Positions 1 to 7,800 of a stretch of DNA of 35,029 bases are shown in pieces (position 1 is the stretch's first letter; each line of letters begins with the position of its first letter). Both the position numbers and the translations under genes were made by a program. Under the pieces are notes generated by a model. The model was not told the DNA's origin, made no database searches, and worked only from the letters and a program-made list of their open reading frames with translations. The DNA lies in the NCBI GenBank assembly GCA_028280785.1, contig JANQLF010000171.1:1-35029 (forward strand), written 5' to 3'. Source of the DNA: Planctomycetota bacterium. Its GTDB lineage: Bacteria; Planctomycetota; UBA11346.

Positions 1-234
1 AAAGACAGCCTGCCAGAAAATGCATCCAATGCGGCCGATTCTCTAATTAACGAAATTGAATCAGGAAAACATGACCAAACCCCGCAAATATTAATGGAAA
101 CCGGTACGGGGGCAATTTATTATGCATCAAAAATTGTAGATGAACAATACCTAACCGTTTTCTATCGGAAAAAAGATGCCTTGGCACAAGAAGGAGTTCT
201 TATTGTTGATATACTGTACGGGAGTAAGGAATGA
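1..234 (+). CDS. 3' end of an unidentified gene (partial)
   Basis: Frame 1 is open from the window edge to a TGA at 232-234, giving 77 visible residues ending in DILYGSKE. I recognise no family. The stop overlaps the start of the Shedu-like gene (ATGA, 4 bp), so the two are probably translated together and may form one defence unit. The C-terminal part reads as a mixed strand/helix domain with no membrane segment. The start and most of the protein lie outside the window, so the role cannot be judged here. That it is coding is supported by the uninterrupted frame and the stop/start overlap. Confidence 0.6.
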   Translation, partial: KDSLPENASNAADSLINEIESGKHDQTPQILMETGTGAIYYASKIVDEQYLTVFYRKKDALAQEGVLIVDILYGSKE

Positions 235-899
235 CTCTTGTGAAACTTGAATACGACAGAGCTGAACTAAGTCATAAAATAAAAGAGTTCGATTCCTTGT
301 TGGCAGAAAAAGATGAATTTGGAGAAAAGGAACTAGATAGGTTCCTTAGAGATCGGCCAGTTTTAATGGCTGCCTACTTAACAAACAGCTATAACTTAAC
401 TCCACCAGATCAATATTCCGATAAAGAATTTTGCATCGCAGGTGCATTCAGAACTGATTTCTTATACCTCTGGCAGAAGACCAAGCGCGTGGTTGCTATT
501 GAATTAGAACCTGCTGAGAGAGGGTCCATCTTTGATCAGGAATCAGACACAAAAACGCTCCCATGGGCGAGCAGGTTCAATACAGGATTCAATCAAATCA
601 TCGATTGGATGCATTGGTTTGATTCCACCAGCCCAGATGAAAGGCTAAGACATTTCAAAACCGAGACCTATGATTTTGATGGTGTTTTAATCATAGGGAG
701 AAATAAATTTCTAGAAAAAGATGAATACACAAAAAAAAGATACGAGTGGAGGAAGTCGTCCCTATCAGTGGACTGCAATGGAAAAACCAAAAGCATTAAA
801 ATAATAACCTACGATGACTTCTTGAATGAATTGAAAGAGATAGAGTTGACCTATGATAGCTTACATAATTTTATCAATAAAAAATCAGACGGCGCTTAG
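231..899 (+). CDS. Shedu-like DUF4263 nuclease (probable anti-phage protein)
   Basis: This 222-residue protein looks like the PD-(D/E)XK nuclease domain of the Shedu defence family (DUF4263, SduA C-terminal domain). Visible features are FLRDRPVLM near residue 40, an Asp in FRTDFLYL (about residue 75) and the paired acids in VVAIELEPA (about residue 90). These fit the D...ExE/ExK active-site pattern. FNQIIDW and a C-terminal IKIITYDDFLNEL also resemble the family. Shedu proteins are known as single-gene anti-phage nucleases that cut DNA. This one is short and lacks an added N-terminal sensor domain. A GGGAG Shine-Dalgarno lies six bases before the ATG, inside the preceding gene, which it overlaps by 4 bp. 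The third catalytic position is not a clear Lys, so activity is an inference. Another restriction-like nuclease family is the alternative. Confidence 0.6.
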   Translation: MTLVKLEYDRAELSHKIKEFDSLLAEKDEFGEKELDRFLRDRPVLMAAYLTNSYNLTPPDQYSDKEFCIAGAFRTDFLYLWQKTKRVVAIELEPAERGSIFDQESDTKTLPWASRFNTGFNQIIDWMHWFDSTSPDERLRHFKTETYDFDGVLIIGRNKFLEKDEYTKKRYEWRKSSLSVDCNGKTKSIKIITYDDFLNELKEIELTYDSLHNFINKKSDGA

Positions 900-1048
900 A
901 CCTATAGATCTCCAAAGACAGACACTTTTGCAATAAAACCATACCCCAAATCAATCGGTGCATTTATCGCCTCAGAAACACCCAGATCAATCAAGAGACT
1001 GAACGCCTAGAGTCATATTTTGATTCTATTGACAATAAAAATTAAGGT

Positions 1049-1075
1049 CGATAAGATATTAAGTGTATCTTATCG
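1049..1075 (-). terminator. Inverted repeat between convergent genes, possible terminator
   Basis: CGATAAGATA (1049-1058) and TATCTTATCG (1066-1075) are a perfect 10-bp inverted repeat with a 7-base loop. Read on the minus strand it is followed within a few bases by a T-rich stretch (TTAATTTTTATTG). It lies about 75 bp past the stop of the minus-strand HEPN gene, so it may end that operon. The stem is AT-rich, so this is only moderately convincing. The rest of 900-1151 shows no gene. Confidence 0.4.
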
Positions 1076-1151
1076 CGCCAATTAAAAACCTAGTTTTGAA
1101 ATATTGAAGAAAACATCGACTTACACAAATGTGTTTACCGCATTAGAAACA

Positions 1152-2009
1152 TCACAATGTCAATGCCACATTAGGTCTAGAATATGACATATATTCACCC
1201 CTGTACCCCAAAAGTCGCAACAGATATTCACGCAAAATATCATGACACCTATCATACATCTGAACCCTCGCCTTAAATGGTTTACGCGAAATACCTGAAT
1301 GCACTATTTCATTTCGCATCTTAACAATTCGTTTCCATCCTCGTCGCATACCAACCTCATGCATCATAAGTTTCAACAATTCCTCAAAGCTATATGTGGG
1401 CGTTCTTCTTGTTGGATTTGGGGATTTCCTAAAATAACCGCAAAAATAAGGTATACCCTTGGATCTAGCGTAAGTATCCTTAAGGCTTTCCAAGGCAACA
1501 AAAACCATCATCAACTGTATCTCCACAGGCTGATCAGGTCGTTCAGCATTAGTTAAATAATCGAATATGACCGGTAATTTCCTACTACGATTTAATGAAA
1601 CGTAATTTTTAAATACAGAATGAATGAAGCCCTGTACAGCATGACCACTGTCGGTATCTATAGTTGGTCGAAAAAATTGCACCCCACCGTGCATGGGAAA
1701 TTCACTCCATTTACCAGAACCCTCCGGATATTCAAAGCCACATACCGCAACAGAAGAGAGACACGCAAATTGAAGCAACCAAGCCATATGCTTCGTCAAA
1801 CAACGCGCTGCATCGACACGATATGGAGCAACATTGTATATTATTAATTCTGTCGTTTGAAGCTGCTTTCCAACAATATTTATATATGACTTTCCAATAA
1901 GCGCATGGTCCTGTATCAAGTCAACTTTAAATCCAGGAAGTTGTAACGAGATTTTATTTCGAACTTGCTTAGAACCAATAATCGTAAAATCAACACCCCT
2001 ATCAAACAA
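1152..2009 (-). CDS. HEPN-domain protein (RNEIVH motif), doubtful start
   Basis: This 285-residue protein carries RNEIVHSG near residue 233, which is the Rx4H active-site pattern of HEPN ribonucleases, within a helical C-terminal half. The region from residue 60 (VAPYRVDAARCLTKHMAWLL) resembles the middle part of ApeA-like HEPN proteins. Such proteins serve in abortive infection and toxin-antitoxin systems, mostly by cutting RNA. Two points are odd. The only early start is a TTG placed directly after an in-frame TAA, with no Shine-Dalgarno. The gene also lies in the same frame as the upstream Abi_C gene. It may be a 5'-truncated remnant, or it may be translated by coupling from the upstream gene. 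Family assignment is fair; exact role unknown. Confidence 0.6.
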   Translation of the reverse strand: MFDRGVDFTIIGSKQVRNKISLQLPGFKVDLIQDHALIGKSYINIVGKQLQTTELIIYNVAPYRVDAARCLTKHMAWLLQFACLSSVAVCGFEYPEGSGKWSEFPMHGGVQFFRPTIDTDSGHAVQGFIHSVFKNYVSLNRSRKLPVIFDYLTNAERPDQPVEIQLMMVFVALESLKDTYARSKGIPYFCGYFRKSPNPTRRTPTYSFEELLKLMMHEVGMRRGWKRIVKMRNEIVHSGISRKPFKARVQMYDRCHDILREYLLRLLGYRGEYMSYSRPNVALTL

Positions 2010-2042
2010 TTAGTGAGAGTCGCTTTGAAATTCGGATAGGCG

Positions 2043-2945
2043 CTACGCTTCATTTTGCGCCTCATATATCAACTGTATATGAGAGCAAACCAAATTAAAC
2101 ATGTGCTCGGCATGATATCTACGAGGCACCTCAGTCGGGGCAGGGCCTCTTCCATGAGCGCTCCCTATTCGATTTCTAATTGTTCCCACTGATTCAAGGC
2201 ATGGTGTATACCAACTCGGTAAATACCCCGCATCTATTAAATGTTTGACCAATCGTGAACAGGTATCTCGCTGTGGATCAAAACTGAGGCCCTTTAGAGA
2301 ACAAATCGATTTAATAAAGCTCTCATATGCTGAACATGACTTCGTAATAGATTCATCATAGTGACCCGTCTTACAATTACTAAACGCGTCCAACAGCTCA
2401 CTATTTGCCATTGAATAATTATGATCGGATAAAATCGCCAAAGCTGGCTTAATAGATTGAGTGAAAGTGACCTCATCTGATATTGGAATAATGGTGGGAT
2501 ATTCCGTCTCCATTGTAGCGTGCCTCTGACCAGTAATTTTTGGAATGACCGTTTGGATGTAATCAGTTAATCTATAGGCCAGAAAGCACTCGTCGAATAA
2601 ATTATTGACATATTCGACTGCAGACTGCCCCTCCGTACAAGACCACTGCAAAAACAGTGCTTCTATAAAATCCAATGATTGCTCTTTTCTCGAACATAAA
2701 AAGTGATCTATCACAGGCACATCAGTCATTCTGGCTGCCTCATAAGCAGGGGCATTTAGAGAACCATACTCCTTAATTAAAAATTCTGTTAATTCTTGCA
2801 ACAAACCATCAACTGTACTATTTCCACCTTGAACAAATACATCGAGTCCATTAATCAATCTGCTCTTAAACGTATCTGTTATCTCAACACTTAGGTTGTT
2901 GGGTCGCTGCTGATTTCGCTTTGAGAAAAGCCTATGTTTTGCCAT
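2043..2945 (-). CDS. Abi_C-type HEPN protein, abortive-infection family
   Basis: The last 90 residues match the Abi_C (abortive infection protein-like C-terminal) domain. A helical stretch with DTCSRLVKHLIDAGYLP is followed by TIRNRIGSAHGRGP near residue 262 and a final amphipathic helix. The RNRIGSAH string contains the Arg...His pair expected of this HEPN branch. A second helical element, KTGHYDESITKSCSAYESFIKSI, precedes it. The N-terminal 150 residues are not recognised. Abi_C proteins are linked to phage abortive infection, usually as suspected RNases. The gene is the first of a two-gene minus-strand unit, with a plausible promoter 42 bp upstream. ATG is the only good start; the Shine-Dalgarno (GGATGATGA) is weak. 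Confidence 0.7.
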   Translation of the reverse strand: MAKHRLFSKRNQQRPNNLSVEITDTFKSRLINGLDVFVQGGNSTVDGLLQELTEFLIKEYGSLNAPAYEAARMTDVPVIDHFLCSRKEQSLDFIEALFLQWSCTEGQSAVEYVNNLFDECFLAYRLTDYIQTVIPKITGQRHATMETEYPTIIPISDEVTFTQSIKPALAILSDHNYSMANSELLDAFSNCKTGHYDESITKSCSAYESFIKSICSLKGLSFDPQRDTCSRLVKHLIDAGYLPSWYTPCLESVGTIRNRIGSAHGRGPAPTEVPRRYHAEHMFNLVCSHIQLIYEAQNEA

Positions 2946-2986
2946 GATTCATCATCCAGAGAAGTAACCAAATTATTGAATGACAT

Positions 2987-3014
2987 ATAGTACCCAAATC
3001 ACTGTACCCAACAA
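2987..3014 (-). promoter_or_regulatory. Candidate sigma-70 promoter for the HEPN pair
   Basis: On the minus strand TTGTTG (3014-3009) is followed after 16 bp by TACTAT (2992-2987). Both hexamers are fair matches to a -35/-10 pair, and transcription would begin about 35 bp before the ATG at 2945. It was found by eye in AT-rich sequence, where such matches occur by chance. Confidence 0.35.
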
Positions 3015-3024
3015 TCCAAAACCG

Positions 3025-3162
3025 CTAACCAGCCTTAAATTCGCTTCCTGACGCCACCATTAATTCAAGCGTTTCTTGCATCCACATGATGTCTGTGCTT
3101 GGGACTTCAAAGCCGCAGAGGAAGGATACGCCGCAGGTTAGGTCGACTTTGGCTGTGCTCAT
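3025..3162 (-). CDS. Short ORF, 45 aa, unidentified
   Basis: An ATG at 3162 opens a 45-residue frame (starting MSTAKVDLTCGVSFLCGFEV) that stops at TAG 3025-3027. It is the only coherent reading frame in the 343-bp gap between the Abi_C gene and the probable immunity gene. No convincing Shine-Dalgarno precedes it and I recognise no family. It could be a small protein, a remnant of an older immunity gene left by toxin replacement, or chance. The remaining gap holds the candidate promoter and a hairpin, and nothing else I can identify. Confidence 0.25.
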   Translation of the reverse strand: MSTAKVDLTCGVSFLCGFEVPSTDIMWMQETLELMVASGSEFKAG

Positions 3163-3249
3163 GGAGTGATGTTAGATGATTAATGGTGGCTGACAACGAA
3201 ACCACCCACCAGACTGCGAGTTTGTAAATTTGCTCAATTACCACTATCG

Positions 3250-3268
3250 AAATGCTGCATGAGCATTT
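3250..3268 (-). terminator. Hairpin past the immunity gene, weak terminator candidate
   Basis: AAATGCT (3250-3256) and AGCATTT (3262-3268) pair perfectly around a 5-base loop, about 20 bp after the immunity gene's stop on the minus strand. Only three T's close the stem on the 3' side, so it is a weak candidate for the end of the 16-kb operon. Confidence 0.3.
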
Positions 3269-3288
3269 TCACATGACGGCAGTCCAAT

Positions 3289-3702
3289 TTATTTTTTTTT
3301 ATTTTTCTTAAAAGGCTCATGGATTTTATCTACCACAATCTCATAATCAGCGGCAGAAATAAAATTGACTGATTCTTGAACCTGGCTTACTATTGGCCAC
3401 GTTTTACCTATTAATAAATCCACAAACAGGTTCGCGGCCTCATAAAAGTCACCCTCTTGTTTATTTAGAGCCTCAATTTTATCGTTCCATGCATCTAAGA
3501 TTTTTATAGAATTATTACTCCACGCAATAAATCCGCATTTCGTCAATTTTCTCAGAGTATTGTTAAAATCCTCGAAATTCGGCAAGGCTGCTCGGTCCAT
3601 AAAGTGGTAAGAGTGCAACATGTCTTCAGGAGAGCCGCCACCTGTTGGCATGCAAAACAATAACATCGCATCAATATCGGTAAAAGTGATCTCATTCGTC
3701 AT
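3289..3702 (-). CDS. Probable immunity protein to the C-terminal effector of the YD-repeat protein
   Basis: This is a soluble 137-residue protein without a signal peptide. It opens with a helical segment (FTDIDAMLLFCMPTGGGSPEDML), then LRKLTKCGFIAW, which reads like a winged-helix-type fold, and ends in a Lys-rich tail. It starts 30 bp after the effector gene stops, on the same strand, with a GGAGAG Shine-Dalgarno about 8 bp before the ATG. Small acidic cytoplasmic proteins encoded just after an RHS protein are normally the cognate immunity factor that blocks the toxin tip. I base the call on that position, not on a recognised immunity family. The Lys-rich end is encoded by a run of nine A's, where slippage would change only the last few residues. 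Confidence 0.6.
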   Translation of the reverse strand: MTNEITFTDIDAMLLFCMPTGGGSPEDMLHSYHFMDRAALPNFEDFNNTLRKLTKCGFIAWSNNSIKILDAWNDKIEALNKQEGDFYEAANLFVDLLIGKTWPIVSQVQESVNFISAADYEIVVDKIHEPFKKNKKK

Positions 3703-3732
3703 TGTAGCATCTCTCCAAGAAACAACTGTTAA

Positions 3733-4875
3733 TCATGGAACAACCTCCCATTTGACTCCAAGTCTCTCTAACACCTCAAGCTCTGCCCGTAACCAATCAG
3801 AAGTAGCATCTGCTGATTTTGCAACTCCTCGCACCTTAAAAACAAATCCACTTTTCGCTAACTGTTCAACCAACAAAAGGTTATATTCCAAAGTCAATTT
3901 ATCAACATAATGCTTTACTACGGGCGATGGGTTTTTACCTAATAGTTTCGCTGCATTCTCAGCACTAAAGTTTAAGCTTTCCGGTCTCAGCTCAACAAAT
4001 TCTGTCCATCGATCTTTAGCACTTTGATTCAAATTTTTGATGTATCGAATAATTCCTCCTTGTCCCCCTTCACCCAATAACATCGTTTTTGTACGACCCT
4101 GGGCATTAAATGACTTCACAATATTATTTATATGTCCAACCCAATTACTTTTATCTAGACCCGCTCTCATAACTTTAAAGGCAGCTTTCATCTCTTTTAA
4201 GGCTACCGCAGGCGCCTCTCTAACTGGCAATCTGCCAAATTTGGTAAGTCCCATTTGACCTCCCAAAGTTGCAAAAAACTCTGTAAATGCCATTCCACCT
4301 CGGGCCCATTTTTCACCCTCTCTTCCACCAACGGCTCGACCATACAAACCAGCCAATTCACCTAGTGGATTAAAACCACCCTCAGGTAAAATATCGGCGC
4401 CAAACCAATGAGTAACTTGCTCGGTGAACTGTACAGATCCATCAAATGCCAAGTTTCCACCAAATACCAACCCACCGTATCCACCAACCTTTGTCAAACC
4501 AGTTGGTTCAGGAGCAGCCAGCAACAATCCACCGCCTACCATTGAAAGTCCACCGCCAACAATCTTCACTCCTCCCATACCAACATTAAAACTACCTCTA
4601 CGAAATGACCTGCTCATTCCAGTTAACTCACCAAATTCATCACCCAATATCTCATAAAGTTGAGCGGCTGCATTCTCATTACTACGTTCTCCACCCAACC
4701 CAGATGTAGCAGCTATAAATATTTGTCCCGTACCATGATCAACAGACCAATCATCCAACCAGAAATTTCCCTGTTCTAATGAATATCTTGACAAAACCAT
4801 AAACATCCCTGCCATCGCTGGCAAATTATCGCCATAATTTTTTGTAAACTCAGATATAAGACCAGGAATATCCCA
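3733..4875 (-). other. C-terminal effector region after the RHS core (residues about 1348-1727)
   Basis: After the RHS core end (NRWDPRGL) about 380 residues follow. The first part is acidic and aromatic. Residues about 1445-1492 are a Gly-rich hydrophobic stretch (GGGLSMVGGGLLLAAP), like the pretoxin or membrane-active segments found in some polymorphic toxins. The last 130 residues, from about 1600, include NAAKLLGKNPSPVVKHYVDK and the end WLRAELEVLERLGVKWEVVP, and form the likely toxin domain. I do not recognise an HNH, ADP-ribosyltransferase or deaminase signature. The toxin activity is unknown. Confidence 0.5.
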
Positions 4876-7800
4876 TAAACCTCTTGGATCCCACCTATTA
4901 ACCGGATCCCCACCAGCATAGGCATACCAGTTCATACCCGCTTTAGCTGGGTCTAACTGTAAAAAGCGCGCGAGCGACGGTTCATAATGACGATTTTGTA
5001 AATGATAATGTTTGGTTGAACCACCTTCATACCAATAACCGCGGTAACGCGGACCAGCTTCGACATCATCAAGATTTTGGTCCTGCATATTTGCAGTGAC
5101 ACCATCATACTGCGCCTGTTGAACTTTGGTGATGTTGCCATCGGCGTCGTATTGAAAAATATCAAATTTACCAAGATCAAATTCATTGGCGGCATCAAAT
5201 TGACCATAAGTACCCGTTACATCGCCACGATAGTTTTTGGTGTAAACACGGGCGACACCACTATCACTTTGATTCGGATCGAAGTCTACCGTCCATAACG
5301 GCGAACCATTACTGCCTGCATAATGTTTTTGAGTGCCATCAGGGTTTTGCACTCGAACGAGATCACTATTAAACCAGGTAAATTGTTTTTCACCATCCGC
5401 GTCAGTCATCGTACTGCGCTGCCACGAAGCAGCGTTGTAACTTATCGCAAGGTCATTACCCGTTTGAGCGATATCAGAGTCAATGGCAATTAAACGACCG
5501 AGAATATCGTAGGTATATTCTTTATAGACAGCCTGAAGATTCAGTGGATCGACGATGCGATAGATGTGGCCACTGCCATCATAGATGAATTTCTTGCGAC
5601 TCTGTTCGACTTGATTGAGATACACATACTCGGTATCCAAACGATGCCAGCCATCGTAATTCGCTGCTTTGCTTATTTCGTTTTGGGTACTGGCAACACC
5701 ATGCCAAATACTTTGCTGGCCACCTTGGTTAAATAAAACCGTATTCGCATCAGTGGTCTCATCATTATCCGGCAAGGTCGCAAAGGAATAGGTGACACTG
5801 CTAATTGGATTACTGAGACCTGGAATATGTAAATACTGCTCATCCTCATCAACACCGGAAACGATTGAAGCCACGAGGACATCATCAGCACGACGAACAA
5901 TGGTCCATTCGACATCACCATTTGGCAATGGGCCCACCGACTCGGATCCGTGTTCTAAATACAATTCGTCATAGGTACCGTCAAAGAAACTGCGCAGCAC
6001 AATATCAACCGTGTTACTGCCATCGCTCAATGTCATCGTCGTGGCATAGGACATTTTACCGCCAGTCGATTGAACATTATGTTGAATATGGGTCTTTAAA
6101 TACACACATTCATTGGGGAAATTATAGGTCGCTGATAGAAGCGGTGTGATTGATTGATCGTATAATGCATCAGCCTGCGGTACATCGCGAACGTTGGTTC
6201 GATTATCAAAACCGTCAAATCCATAGAGACGTAGATAGCCATTATTTTGAGCGACACTACGTTTTAAGGCATCAAAGATCAGATGGCCATCGCGATCATA
6301 AGAAAAATATTGTCGTTCTTCTTCGGTCGTAGTTTGACCATCAACCTTGGTGAGAATCATTTTATTCAAACGATCCATGCGATCATAGAATAAACTAAAG
6401 ACTTCTTTTCCTTTGAAGTTCTGCACCGCGTTGACTAACGGCTCATGATATTGTTGTTCGATCGAATCTAAAAGATCACCTGCATAATTGTAGGTACGTA
6501 CGATATCAATAATGCTTGATCCTGATTTCTTAAAGCTTGCTGTTTTAATACGGTCACGGTCTTCGTATGTTACTTCAACCTCACGGCTCGCACCCTGCAA
6601 GGCATCAGGATAGGTGACCTTCATGTTTTTCAGTAGTAATTTATCTGAATAATAATCATAGTTATAGGCAATGCCGGTTTCTTCTTCTACCGCTTCGATG
6701 AGCATGCCGTGGACTTTATCATATTCAGACCGGAACACCGGGCCGTCACCATGTTGTTGTTTGACAGTGCGGCCTTCAGGGTCATCGACACGGGTACTTT
6801 CTTTCGGGTTATTAGGATCAGCTGGATCAATTTCTTTAGTCGTTGTGCTAAAGCCACCATTGGCCTGATTTTCTGGACTGTCGTCGCGAAGATTTGTTTC
6901 AATGCATAAATGCGGCGTTGATTCGTCTCCAACAATGACGCCGTCGCCATCGTTATCACGGAAGACATCCTGACGCCAATTATTATTCGATTCATCATAG
7001 GTGTATACAAAATGCTTCACTTCTTTGAATTGGGTTGGCGTCGCTTCATCAGCATCTAGATGCGTAACGCTGTATATTGATCCAAAAATATCGTAATGGG
7101 TACGCTCTTTGCGATACTCATTTTCATAATGCGTAGTGACAACCAAACTTGGGGCTGCCGTGCCAATGGCGACATAATCATACTCGTAAGACTCTTTAAT
7201 AGGTGATGCCTCTACCCCTGCTTCATCCTTTTCGTAGCGCGTAATTGACTTCAGGCGCTTCAAGGTATCGAGCTCTCTGACCACGCGCATTTTAGGCCCG
7301 TTTACTTCCGTGCGCTGTAGGGTATCGGGGTCGTATTTATAAGTCGTCGTCTTACCGTTAATGGTTTCATTCAGCAACATACCTGCGGCGTCAAACATGC
7401 GCGCAACTTGCTCACCTTTAAAGGTTTTATGGGTTAAACGACCCAAGGCATCGTAGTCAAAATCCAGCGTCTCTTGGGTTTGATCAGCACGCGTATATTC
7501 GATTTTATCGTAACGATTTGATCCATCATCTTCATAAAAGTACTCAGTTTTAACATCTGGATCGGGGTGATATTGCTGTTTAATCTTCAAGCGACCGAGC
7601 GCGTCATATTTATGGACCCACTGGATATTTCTTTCCTTATACCAGATGACATTACCACGCTTATCGCGAGCCTTCACCTCTTCGATTGGCAATTGACTGC
7701 CCGATTGTCGGCGTAGATAAACTTGCGAGGCATTGTTGGTGTACTTAATAAATACTTTCTTTTGCCCTGGATATTTAATCGATTTAACTCGTTTGAATTT

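Noticed and set aside
3291-3300. Run of nine A's in the immunity gene as a phase-variation switch
   Set aside because: It lies at the last codons, so slippage would alter just a few C-terminal residues.
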